From Aliivibrio salmonicida LFI1238 (lineage in GTDB: Bacteria > Pseudomonadota > Gammaproteobacteria > Enterobacterales > Vibrionaceae), in the NCBI RefSeq assembly GCF_000196495.1, contig NC_011312.1, positions 2,170,001-2,234,000 on the forward strand: a stretch of DNA of 64,000 nt. Reading direction: 5' to 3'. The notes beneath the pieces were generated by a model. It ran no database searches and was not told where the DNA came from. It saw nothing but the letters and a program-made list of their open reading frames with translations. The position numbers and the translations under genes were made by a program. Below, one piece after another: positions 17,397 through 25,377 of the stretch. How positions within the stretch are numbered: position 1 is the first letter of the stretch; each line of letters opens with the position of its first letter.

Positions 17397-18479
17397 ATGG
17401 AAAAAGTATTTAACTTTTGTGCTGGTCCAGCAATGCTGCCAGTAGACGTTCTAGCCCAAGCTCAAAAGGAATTGGTGAATTGGAACGGTTTAGGGACTTC
17501 TGTTATGGAGATCAGCCACCGTAGCAAAGAGTTCATTAAAGTTGCGGAAGAGTCTGAGCAAGACTTACGTGATTTGTTGGCTATTCCTGATAATTATAAA
17601 GTCCTTTTTTGCCAAGGTGGTGCGCGTGCTCAATTTGCAGCAGTACCACTTAATCTATTAGGTGATAAAACAAAAGCCGATTATGTCGATGCTGGCTATT
17701 GGGCACAAAGTGCTGTCGCGGAAGCGAATAAGTATTGTGAGCCTAATGTCATTGAAGCAATTACCGATTGTGATGGTAAACGCGCTGTTATCCCTGCATC
17801 GCAGTGGCCGTTAAGTGATGATGCTGCTTATGTTCATTTTTGCCCAAATGAAACCATTGATGGTATTGAGATTAATGATTTACCAATAACAGATAAGCCA
17901 ATTGTTGCTGATATGTCGTCGACTATTTTATCTCGTCAAATTGATATTTCTAAATACGGTGTTATTTATGCGGGAGCTCAAAAAAATATTGGCCCTGCCG
18001 GATTAACGATTGTGATTGTTCGCGATGATCTTTTAGATTTAGCGGCACAGTCATTACCAAGCGTATTAAATTATGGTGTTTTAGCAACCCAAGAATCAAT
18101 GTTTAATACGCCACCAACATATGCTTGGTATTTAGCTGGTTTAGTTTTTAAATGGTTAAAATCGAATGGCGGCATTGAAGCGATGGAAGCGCACAATCGT
18201 AAGAAAGCGGCTGCATTGTATGAGTATATCGACGAATCTGATTTTTATCGCAATGACGTACATACAAATAATCGTTCGTTAATGAATGTACCCTTTCAAT
18301 TAGCAAACTCAGACTTGGATGCTCAATTTTTGGCATTAGCAGATGACGCTGGGTTAAAAGCATTAAAAGGCCATCGAGTCGTCGGTGGTATGCGCGCTTC
18401 TATTTATAATGCAATGCCATTAGAAGGTGTTCAGGCACTTGTTGATTTTATGAAAGCATTTGAAGCAAAATACGCGTAA
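17397..18479 (+). CDS. serC: Phosphoserine aminotransferase SerC
   Basis: PLP enzyme (360 aa) that converts 3-phosphohydroxypyruvate plus glutamate to O-phosphoserine, and serves vitamin B6 synthesis. The PLP lysine is Lys196 (AGAQKNIGP). Substrate-site residues SHRSKEF, Arg77 (GGARAQF), His326-Arg327 (GHRVVGG) and GGMRAS are all present. The ATG at 17397 is 12 bases behind AGGAG; the TTG at 17388 would be too close. A second, divergent SerC is encoded at 58872. An IS66 element begins right after the terminator. Confidence 0.95.
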   Translation: MEKVFNFCAGPAMLPVDVLAQAQKELVNWNGLGTSVMEISHRSKEFIKVAEESEQDLRDLLAIPDNYKVLFCQGGARAQFAAVPLNLLGDKTKADYVDAGYWAQSAVAEANKYCEPNVIEAITDCDGKRAVIPASQWPLSDDAAYVHFCPNETIDGIEINDLPITDKPIVADMSSTILSRQIDISKYGVIYAGAQKNIGPAGLTIVIVRDDLLDLAAQSLPSVLNYGVLATQESMFNTPPTYAWYLAGLVFKWLKSNGGIEAMEAHNRKKAAALYEYIDESDFYRNDVHTNNRSLMNVPFQLANSDLDAQFLALADDAGLKALKGHRVVGGMRASIYNAMPLEGVQALVDFMKAFEAKYA

Positions 18480-18489
18480 TTACTGATAA

Positions 18490-18532
18490 ATAAAAAAGCC
18501 GATACTGTATTTATAGTATCGGCTTTTTTATT
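18490..18532 (+). terminator. serC terminator
   Basis: AAGCCGATACT/AGTATCGGCTT stem with T-run. Confidence 0.9.
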
Positions 18533-18556
18533 GGTGTTTTGTAAGCGTGCGGGGAA

Positions 18557-20044
18557 CTACACCTTGTCTTTTACATTCCAAGGTAAAAGTGAATCGATAT
18601 CTGGCGATCCAACACATAAACGATCTAGACAATACCTAATATAATCGTAAGGGATTAATCCGTTTGCCTTTGCTGTTTCTACAATGCTGTAAAGCATTGC
18701 ACTTGAATCTGCACCAGCCGTTGAACCCGAAAATAACCAGTTTTTCCGGCCGATAACAAACGGTTTAACCGCTCGCTCTGCTCGATTGTTATCAATAGAT
18801 AACAATCCATCATCAATATAACGAACTAATTTATCCCATTGATTTAATGTATAGCTAATCGCCTCACCTAATTTTGTTTTAGGTGATACTCGACTAACTG
18901 CGCTATCAAGCCAATCACGGAGCTCTTTAAGTAAATCGCGGGCTTCTGTCTGCCTAGCAACATACTTGGCTTCAGGGGAAGCCTCTTTTAATAACGATTC
19001 GATCCGGTATAGCTTTTGGATTTTACTCAATACCCAATCTGCACTCCCTGTTTTCCCTTTTACTTGAACACGTTGAGCCTCAATAAATCGTCGACGTGCG
19101 TGTGCCCAACAGCCAACTAAAATCGCTTCAGTTTGTTCATAACCTTGGTAACCATCGGTATGTAAATACCCGTTATAACCTTTTAAAAAGTTAACTGGAT
19201 GGTAGCCATGCCTGCTAGATTGATAATCATAAAGTACAATTCCAGGCAAAACACCAGAGCCTGGAGAATCATAGCCAGAGCAGTAGACCCACATATAACA
19301 TTTTGCTTTTTCAACATCCAACACATTTACCGTTGTTTCATCACAATGCAGAGTGGGTTGTTCAAGCAAAATACGATGTAACTCGTTATTAAGAGGGGTA
19401 AATAGTACCGAGCATTTTATTAACCAATCCGCCATCGTTCGCCGTCCAATAATGATACCCCATTGCTGAAATAACGTTTCTTGACGATAAAGTGGAAGAC
19501 TGTATTGAAATTTAGCCGTAATAATTTGAGCAAGTAAACTTGCGGTCGCAATCCCTTTAGGGATTGGTGACGCTGGCATTGGGGCTTGTTTAATGTCTAC
19601 TGAAGTATTGTTTTTTTCACAATTTCGGCAAGCATATTTAGGACGAACATGTTGAATAACTTCCACTTTAGCTGGTACAAATTCCAACTTTTCACTGATG
19701 TCTTTACCCATCGCATGCATCTCTAGACCGCAACACTTACAAGTTTTATCTTTTATGTCGTGGATAATAACAGTACGCGGTAAGTCTTCAGGTAAGCGTT
19801 GGCGTTTTGGCTTTTGACGAGTGTAGGTAATCGTTTGTGTGTCATCATTTTCAATGATGATTTCTTCTTCTGTTTCATTGAATAAATCAAATTGAGTCGA
19901 GTCAGATTCACTGCTTTTACCAAAGCGCTGATGTTGAGCCAGCCGAAATTGCTCTAGAAGACGGTTATATTTATTTTCAAGCTGAAGCACAAGTGCTTTC
20001 AGCTCGTCAATGGTATCAGGAAGTGGTTTTATTTTATCAGTCAT
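18557..20044 (-). CDS. tnpC: IS66 transposase TnpC
   Basis: The 495-residue protein has the IS66 layout: an N-terminal coiled-coil/leucine-zipper part (LKALVLQLENKYNRLLEQF), a zinc-binding block CKCCGLEMH...CRNC, then the DDE core with Asp in LHCDETTVNV, Asp in YLHTDGYQGYE, and Glu in SIDNNRAERAVKPF. The IS66 C-terminal domain (YIRYCLDRL) follows. Intact. Confidence 0.93.
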   Translation of the reverse strand: MTDKIKPLPDTIDELKALVLQLENKYNRLLEQFRLAQHQRFGKSSESDSTQFDLFNETEEEIIIENDDTQTITYTRQKPKRQRLPEDLPRTVIIHDIKDKTCKCCGLEMHAMGKDISEKLEFVPAKVEVIQHVRPKYACRNCEKNNTSVDIKQAPMPASPIPKGIATASLLAQIITAKFQYSLPLYRQETLFQQWGIIIGRRTMADWLIKCSVLFTPLNNELHRILLEQPTLHCDETTVNVLDVEKAKCYMWVYCSGYDSPGSGVLPGIVLYDYQSSRHGYHPVNFLKGYNGYLHTDGYQGYEQTEAILVGCWAHARRRFIEAQRVQVKGKTGSADWVLSKIQKLYRIESLLKEASPEAKYVARQTEARDLLKELRDWLDSAVSRVSPKTKLGEAISYTLNQWDKLVRYIDDGLLSIDNNRAERAVKPFVIGRKNWLFSGSTAGADSSAMLYSIVETAKANGLIPYDYIRYCLDRLCVGSPDIDSLLPWNVKDKV

Positions 20045-20115
20045 GTAGATGACTATATAACGATAATACAGGTAATCAATCGGTTGCCTCCTATTCTTGA
20101 CTGAGAATCAACTAT

Positions 20116-20463
20116 TTAAAGGGTTGTTTGATAATGTACTGGTTGATGTCCTAAGATATCAAAACCTTGTAATAGCAGTGTCAGTTGCTGCTCTGATAAT
20201 GCTAACGTATCGTTATTTATATTTCGTGGCCATTTGAAGCGGTCTTCATCTAATCGCTTGTACCATAAAGCGAATCCTGTTTTATCCCAATACAATATTT
20301 TGAGTTTATCACGAGGCTTATTGCAAAATATAAATAGAGCATCACTAAACGGTGATAGTTGCATTTCTTGCTCAACAATCACGACAAGGCCATTAATGGC
20401 CTTGCGAAAATCGACAAAATCACGATGAAGATAAATGGTGGAAACATCAGTAAATACATTCAT
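20116..20463 (-). CDS. tnpB: IS66 accessory protein TnpB
   Basis: The 115-residue IS66 Orf2 protein has the signature IYLHRDFVDFRKAINGL, LFIFCNKPRDKLKILYWD and GFALWYKRLDEDRFKWP. It is needed for transposition, but its role is not understood. The start overlaps the tnpA stop by four bases (ATGA), which suggests translational coupling. Confidence 0.92.
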   Translation of the reverse strand: MNVFTDVSTIYLHRDFVDFRKAINGLVVIVEQEMQLSPFSDALFIFCNKPRDKLKILYWDKTGFALWYKRLDEDRFKWPRNINNDTLALSEQQLTLLLQGFDILGHQPVHYQTTL

Positions 20464-20774
20464 GATTGATACCCTTTTAATAAGAGTCCTATCCAGTGAG
20501 GTTCAGTATTAGCTGGCAATGTTAATCGCAATTTTCCGATAGAAAGTTGAATATCTGGTAATTGTGGAGTGGCGATGATAGTTGATGTTAACGCTTCTAC
20601 TTTCAAGAAAGTAGAAGCGTTAATCTTTTGTTTCCATCGTGCTTTACGTGCACTAAATGTCTTTGGCAGAATATTATGGTTACGACAAAATTCAGCGGCA
20701 CTAAGCTTGCTAGATTGCTGAGATTCAAATAGAGCGTGCCATTGCTCTGGTGTTCTCTTTTTATCTTTTTGCAT
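20460..20774 (-). CDS. tnpA: IS66 accessory protein TnpA
   Basis: The 104-residue Orf1 of IS66 has an N-terminal helix-turn-helix (SKLSAAEFCRNHNILPKTFSARKARWK) typical of the family. It is first in the transposition operon and carries a 36-base near-perfect palindrome inside its coding sequence (20588-20623). Confidence 0.88.
   Translation of the reverse strand: MQKDKKRTPEQWHALFESQQSSKLSAAEFCRNHNILPKTFSARKARWKQKINASTFLKVEALTSTIIATPQLPDIQLSIGKLRLTLPANTEPHWIGLLLKGYQS
20588..20623. repeat. 36-base palindrome inside tnpA
   Basis: TTAACGCTTCTACTTTC and its exact complement are separated by two bases. The hairpin would be very stable in the tnpA mRNA and on single-stranded DNA. Confidence 0.9.
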
Positions 20775-20855
20775 AATTACGTTCTCGTTAAATGAAAGAT
20801 CGTAAGATACGCATAATGAATTTTATTTGTTAGGTGTAGTTCCCCGCACGCTTAC

Positions 20856-21535
20856 GTACATCTCATATAGATTTATGGGGAGCATCGTTAAAAATTAATG
20901 CCTTGGATGTTCATGCCACTGGTGTTGGTCTCGGTGGAAATATTGGTATGGTTTATGAGGTGAATGAAGGGAGTCGATTTGGTTTTAGCTACAAATACAG
21001 CCCAGAGATTGAAGCCAAAGGTGATGTTAAGTATTTAGCGGCATCTCAGCAAAGTGACAAAATTTACTTACCTTTACCGGATATTGCAGAGTTTTCTGGT
21101 TTTCATATGATTACTGAGAAAACTGCAATTCATTACAGTATTCAATGGGTCGGTTGGTCTGCATTTGACACTATTGATACTGAGTACGACACAATTAAAG
21201 AATATCATTGGAAAAATTCATATCATTATGCCATTGGTGCAACCCATTATTTAAATAATAAATGGATATTACGTACCGGTTATATGTATGACCAAACGCC
21301 AGTCGATGAATTAACGTCTATTTCAATTCCTGATTCTGATCGTCAATGGTTCTCTGCCGGTTTTACGTATAATTGGAGTACTAGCACGACTCTTGATTTT
21401 GGTTTTACCTATTTAATTGGTAAGGATGTTCAAGTTAACGAACATATGGAAGAAGATCTTCCTATTCCGTCATTAACGGCAACGACTCATTCTGATGCTG
21501 TACTCGCAGCCATCCAATTGAGCCATACTTTCTAA
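20856..21535 (+). pseudogene. FadL-family outer-membrane protein, 5' part missing
   Basis: An open frame runs from the IS66 border to 21535 and encodes the C-terminal half of an OMPP1/FadL/TodX barrel (GGNIGMVYEVNEGSRFGFSY, YHYAIGATHYLNNKWILRTGYMYD, ending in LSHTF). FadL proteins carry long-chain fatty acids or other hydrophobic molecules across the outer membrane; full length is about 400-450 residues, so about half is missing. There is no signal peptide or start, so it is non-functional. A terminator follows. Confidence 0.87.
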
Positions 21536-21572
21536 TTTAATTCATAAAACTGATAGGTTGCTTAATGAATAT

Positions 21573-21600
21573 AGACTCTGATGCATCGGAGTCTTTTTTT
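21573..21600 (+). terminator. Terminator of the FadL-like remnant
   Basis: AGACTC-TGATGCATC-GGAGTCT stem and a seven-base T-run. Confidence 0.8.
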
Positions 21601-21657
21601 TGTTTATAAATAATGGTCTAATTGCGCCTCATTCCTAATTCCTCGTTTGGTATCAAC

Positions 21658-22140
21658 ATGGATCCAGTTATTCGCCGAGCAAAAGAAATTGATCTCTTTC
21701 GCTTAAACTCAATGATGTATCAGCTACACGATGAACATCATCAGCAATGCCCTGAACTATTTAAAACCGCGTCTGAAATAGAAGAAGAGAAAAGCATCTC
21801 TCGGTATTTAGATGATCCTGAGTGCATGGTTTATGTTGCTGAAAAAGACGATGATATTGTGGGCTTTGTCACTGGGCATTTTTGTGAGTTAGTCTCTACA
21901 GTAAGTAAACCCGTAATGATGGCTACGATCGATGAGCTGTATGTTGAAAAAGCATGCCGTAGAGATAAAATAGCGGATAAATTGATGACGCGTATTGAAC
22001 AAGAATTACGAGATTACGGCGTAAAAGAAATTTTTGTTGAAGTATGGGGATTTAACCAATCAGCATTGGACTTCTATTATCAGCAAGGCTTAAAAGAGCA
22101 TATCCATTATTTACGTAAACCTCTAGTCGATAACGAGTAA
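21658..22140 (+). CDS. GNAT-family N-acetyltransferase
   Basis: The 160-residue acetyl-CoA-dependent acetyltransferase has the GNAT fold: IRRAKEIDLFRL at the N-terminus, motif A ATIDELYVEKACRRDKIADKLM (the usual R/Q-x-x-G-x-G/A P-loop is degenerate here, RRDKIA), and motif B EVWGFNQSALDFYYQQGL. The substrate is unknown. I chose the ATG at 21658; an in-frame TTG at 21622 is less likely. The next gene starts eight bases later, so the two may be co-transcribed. Confidence 0.82.
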   Translation: MDPVIRRAKEIDLFRLNSMMYQLHDEHHQQCPELFKTASEIEEEKSISRYLDDPECMVYVAEKDDDIVGFVTGHFCELVSTVSKPVMMATIDELYVEKACRRDKIADKLMTRIEQELRDYGVKEIFVEVWGFNQSALDFYYQQGLKEHIHYLRKPLVDNE

Positions 22141-22148
22141 TAGAGACA

Positions 22149-23606
22149 ATGATAAAAATAGTATTCCGATACATCATATTACTTTGTGCATTGTTTTCTA
22201 CGCATATTTTTGCAGGAGAAGGCATGGAACCTAAAGGGGCCGTGTGTGTTATTGATGATGGACATCGAGTTGTATTAATTAAAGAATTGATCACGGGTAA
22301 ATACTCATTACCAGGAGGCTTGATAGATGAGGGAGAGACGCCTCAACAAGCCGCTGAAAGAGAAGCGTGGGAAGAAGCTGGATTAATCGTCACGGCAAAA
22401 GACTTATTGTACAAAGACGACAACGCTTTTTTTTACCGTTGTAAAAGTGAATCGGATATTGTTGTTTTTGATTTAGAAACATCAAACGGTTTCTATCGCG
22501 TTCCTTCTTGGTTTGCGCCTCATTATGGTATTGAAACGGATGCGGTGTATTTAACTGAACCTTATAAGTTAGGGAGCGAGTATTACCGGTATCCATATCA
22601 GCTTAAGTTATTACAACAATGGATTATTAAACCTAAAACCAGTTATAACAAGGTTGCATGGGTTAAGAACCTCGTAGAGCAAGCTCCAGAAATTCATCAA
22701 ACCGAATTGTCGATTCTATCTTCATTAAGAAGCTCGATTGATGGACTTCCGAATGTCGCTAATGTCAGTATAAAACTGATATTTATCATCATTAATGAAA
22801 CAGGCCAAGAAGCTTTCTTTTATTTTTTATTTATTGTGGCATTGGTTTATTTTGATCGACGGACTGCATTAGCATTATTGTTTGGGATAGTGATTACCAT
22901 TGTATTTGCTGGTATTGCTAAACAAGGATTAGGATTGCCACGCCCGTTTGTGTATATCCCACAGTTACAGTTGACGCCTGCGTATGGTTTTGGGATGCCA
23001 AGCATGAGCTCTATGTTATCGGTTGTGATGTATGGCATTTTCTATTTGGCATTGAAACGAGAAAATTTGTCATCGAAAGTAGTTAAAACGTGGGGAATAG
23101 TTTTTATTTGTTTTGTTTTCGCTCAAGCAACGGCACGAGTCTGGCTTGGTGTTAATTTCATTACTGATGCTACTGTGGGTATTGCGCTTGGTGCAATGGT
23201 GGTTGTGCACTTTAGCTTAATGGAAAAAAGACACGGGAACTTAATTTATAACGTGATTAGCTCTATGTATTTTTGGTTGATCATGAGTGTGCTTATCAGT
23301 GGGATTGCTTTTGTTATGCTTTACATGAACTACCTTTATATGGCGGCGGTTTGTTGGGGAGTAACTTTAGCTATTTCGTTATCGGATTACCAAAAAGTAA
23401 CGACAGTAAGAAATCGATTAATTGTACTAATTAGCTTAATCATGGCGGTTGTTGCAGCAAGGTCGATGACTGAACATTTACTTAATGCAGTAGATGGAGG
23501 CAGCGAAAGTGTATTAATCATTAAAGCAAGTGCGAACTTTACACTTATTTTCTTACTTATTATGGCTGCAACGTATTTGCCTAAATGGTTAAATAAAATT
23601 AAGTAA
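22149..23606 (+). CDS. Exported Nudix hydrolase fused to a PAP2-like membrane domain
   Basis: The 485-residue protein has a signal peptide (to about residue 22, THIFAG), a Nudix domain at about 27-140 with an intact Nudix box (GGLIDEGETPQQAAEREAWEE), then a six-helix PAP2-like domain at about 210-370 and further membrane helices. The Nudix part should be periplasmic. In the PAP2 part, KxxxxxxRP is kept (KQGLGLPRP), but PSGH reads PSMS and SRx5HxxxD reads ARVWLGVNFITD, so both catalytic histidines are replaced. The lipid-phosphatase half is probably inactive or repurposed. It may be an operon with the GNAT gene. Confidence 0.88.
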   Translation: MIKIVFRYIILLCALFSTHIFAGEGMEPKGAVCVIDDGHRVVLIKELITGKYSLPGGLIDEGETPQQAAEREAWEEAGLIVTAKDLLYKDDNAFFYRCKSESDIVVFDLETSNGFYRVPSWFAPHYGIETDAVYLTEPYKLGSEYYRYPYQLKLLQQWIIKPKTSYNKVAWVKNLVEQAPEIHQTELSILSSLRSSIDGLPNVANVSIKLIFIIINETGQEAFFYFLFIVALVYFDRRTALALLFGIVITIVFAGIAKQGLGLPRPFVYIPQLQLTPAYGFGMPSMSSMLSVVMYGIFYLALKRENLSSKVVKTWGIVFICFVFAQATARVWLGVNFITDATVGIALGAMVVVHFSLMEKRHGNLIYNVISSMYFWLIMSVLISGIAFVMLYMNYLYMAAVCWGVTLAISLSDYQKVTTVRNRLIVLISLIMAVVAARSMTEHLLNAVDGGSESVLIIKASANFTLIFLLIMAATYLPKWLNKIK

Positions 23607-23661
23607 CAGACGCTTACTCCTCTATTTTTCTATAAATAGGGGAGTAGCGTATTAATAATGG

Positions 23662-24351
23662 TTAGTGATTATCTAGCCATTCAAGAGCTTCATTTTGTAC
23701 TTGAATACGTACCTTTTTATTCAATTTCTTAGCTGAAAAGTCACGATATTTATCAGCTTCTGGGTAGCCTTTTGAAGCCGCTAAATTAAACCAGAAATAG
23801 GCTTTCTCCATCTCTTGGTTTACTTCTTCACCTTGATAATACAAGAACCCGAGATTACGCATTGACGTTGGGTTCCCAAGTTCTGCGGCTCTAATATAGA
23901 GTAATTCAGCTTGATGTGTATTTTGAACTAATCCCTTACCTTTTAAATACAAATCAGCAAGATTGTTCATTGCATTCGGGTAGTCTTGCTCAATTGCTTT
24001 GTTATACCACTCAACAGCAAGATCGTATTGCCCTGAATCTTCATACATTTTACCAAGATTATAATAGGCCGTTGTGCTGTCATTTACGGCAGCCTTCATG
24101 AAAAATTGAATCGCTAGCGTTGAGTTAATATCAGTACCAATACCTTTCGCATAAATTGTACCTATTTTGTTTTGTGCTTCAACTGAACCATTATTCGCAG
24201 CACTTGTTAGCCAAGTAATTGCGTCTTTGTAATTATCTTGGTTGAAATAAGCCGTCCCTTTTAAGTAATCATTATGTGCATCGGCATTCGCGAATGCCAT
24301 TGGGGATAAAAGAGATGCAGATAACAATAGCGTTCTTAACGTTAATTTCAT
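23662..24351 (-). CDS. Sel1-repeat (TPR-like) periplasmic protein
   Basis: The 229-residue protein has a signal peptide (MKLTLRTLLLSASLLSPMAFANA) and about five Sel1-type repeats (ANNGSVEAQNKIGTIYAKGIGT, AELGNPTSMRNLGFLYYQGE). Such repeats make a helical scaffold for protein contacts. Partner unknown. It lies downstream, in the same direction, of the MscS-NTPase operon with a 150-base gap holding a CTATTGGTAG/CTACCAATAG hairpin. Confidence 0.85.
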   Translation of the reverse strand: MKLTLRTLLLSASLLSPMAFANADAHNDYLKGTAYFNQDNYKDAITWLTSAANNGSVEAQNKIGTIYAKGIGTDINSTLAIQFFMKAAVNDSTTAYYNLGKMYEDSGQYDLAVEWYNKAIEQDYPNAMNNLADLYLKGKGLVQNTHQAELLYIRAAELGNPTSMRNLGFLYYQGEEVNQEMEKAYFWFNLAASKGYPEADKYRDFSAKKLNKKVRIQVQNEALEWLDNH

Positions 24352-24500
24352 TATATAACCAATAAGTTAGTCAAAGAATAGAACGTTATTTTATCAATAA
24401 ATGTACAGTACAGCGAGTGTTATATTGGAAGAGTTCGGTAGGATGAATCGTATATCTATTGGTAGATTACAGAGAAACTACCAATAGAAAGTGACCACGA

Positions 24501-25376
24501 TTATTTGTTTTGGATAGATATTGTTGGCGGGTAGATATCTGTTTTTCTAAATTCTTGCATTACGCGTAATGTAATATCGGTTTCAAATAATTTCTCAAAC
24601 TTAATATCAACCACATAAGCCTTACAAGTTAGTTGAATGCCCAAATAATTTTCAGTAATGGTTTGTTTTACTAGTACAACAACAGGCTTTGGTAAGTGGA
24701 TATAACGACTTGATGAAGCTGCTTCTTGAATAATATCGCGGGCCGCATTAATGTCTTGATCCATTCCGATATAGAAAGGGATGACGACTTGCATATCCAA
24801 AGCACCATAATTACCACTAATAGCGACTTCATTTAAGAATTTATTGTTTGGGATGGTGATGATGTCATCATTAAGTGTTTGCATGCGTACGGAGCGTAAT
24901 CCGATAGCAATAATATCACCATAGTGTCCTTCGAACGTGACACGGTCGCCCACTTGAAAAGGTCGATCAATCATAATGGTTAAGCCTGCAATAAAAGAGG
25001 CCGTGAGATCTTTTAATGCGAAACCAACAGAAACGGCGAGAGTACCACCGATTAAGGCTAACACTCTTTCATCAACACGGAAACTGAGCATGAACACCGT
25101 CATACCTGTCGACATATAGATAAAAAATTGGAAGAAGGATTGCAGCTTTTGCATCAACATACGTCGTTGAGCAAACTGGTTACTTATTCCATCCACAATC
25201 GATTGGATAAAACGAAGAAATAACCAAGCGGCGATAACAATAAGGAATGAGAAAGCAACACCACTCCAACGAATAAGGCTCGCGAATTGATGCAGGTTGC
25301 CGATAGATTGAGGATCTTCAGCAAAAGCACTCGATCCAAAGCTTAATGTAAGTACGAGAATAAATAAACGAAGCAT
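24501..25376 (-). CDS. MscS-family mechanosensitive channel
   Basis: The 291-residue protein has a signal-like first helix (LFILVLTLSFGSSAFA), two more membrane spans, the pore helix TM3 (ALIGGTLAVSVGFALKDL), the MscS beta-domain motif (DRPFQVGDRVTFEGHYGDI...IPNNKFLN) and a C-terminal alpha/beta domain. It is close in size to E. coli MscS (286 aa). It begins one base after the stop of a large NTPase gene, so the two must be co-transcribed and probably act together. That suggests a channel with an ATPase-type regulatory partner instead of a stand-alone osmotic valve. Confidence 0.9.
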   Translation of the reverse strand: MLRLFILVLTLSFGSSAFAEDPQSIGNLHQFASLIRWSGVAFSFLIVIAAWLFLRFIQSIVDGISNQFAQRRMLMQKLQSFFQFFIYMSTGMTVFMLSFRVDERVLALIGGTLAVSVGFALKDLTASFIAGLTIMIDRPFQVGDRVTFEGHYGDIIAIGLRSVRMQTLNDDIITIPNNKFLNEVAISGNYGALDMQVVIPFYIGMDQDINAARDIIQEAASSSRYIHLPKPVVVLVKQTITENYLGIQLTCKAYVVDIKFEKLFETDITLRVMQEFRKTDIYPPTISIQNK

Positions 25377-25377
25377 A

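Larger units (their letters stand above)
18541..20855 (-). mobile_element. IS66-family insertion sequence, complete
   Basis: Three transposition genes (tnpA, tnpB, tnpC) on the minus strand are bounded by perfect 23-bp inverted repeats: GTAAGCGTGCGGGGAACTAC plus ACC at 18541-18563, and its exact complement at 20833-20855. IS66 elements normally leave an 8-bp duplication, yet the flanks (GGTGTTTT left, GTACATCT right) differ. Confidence 0.95.
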
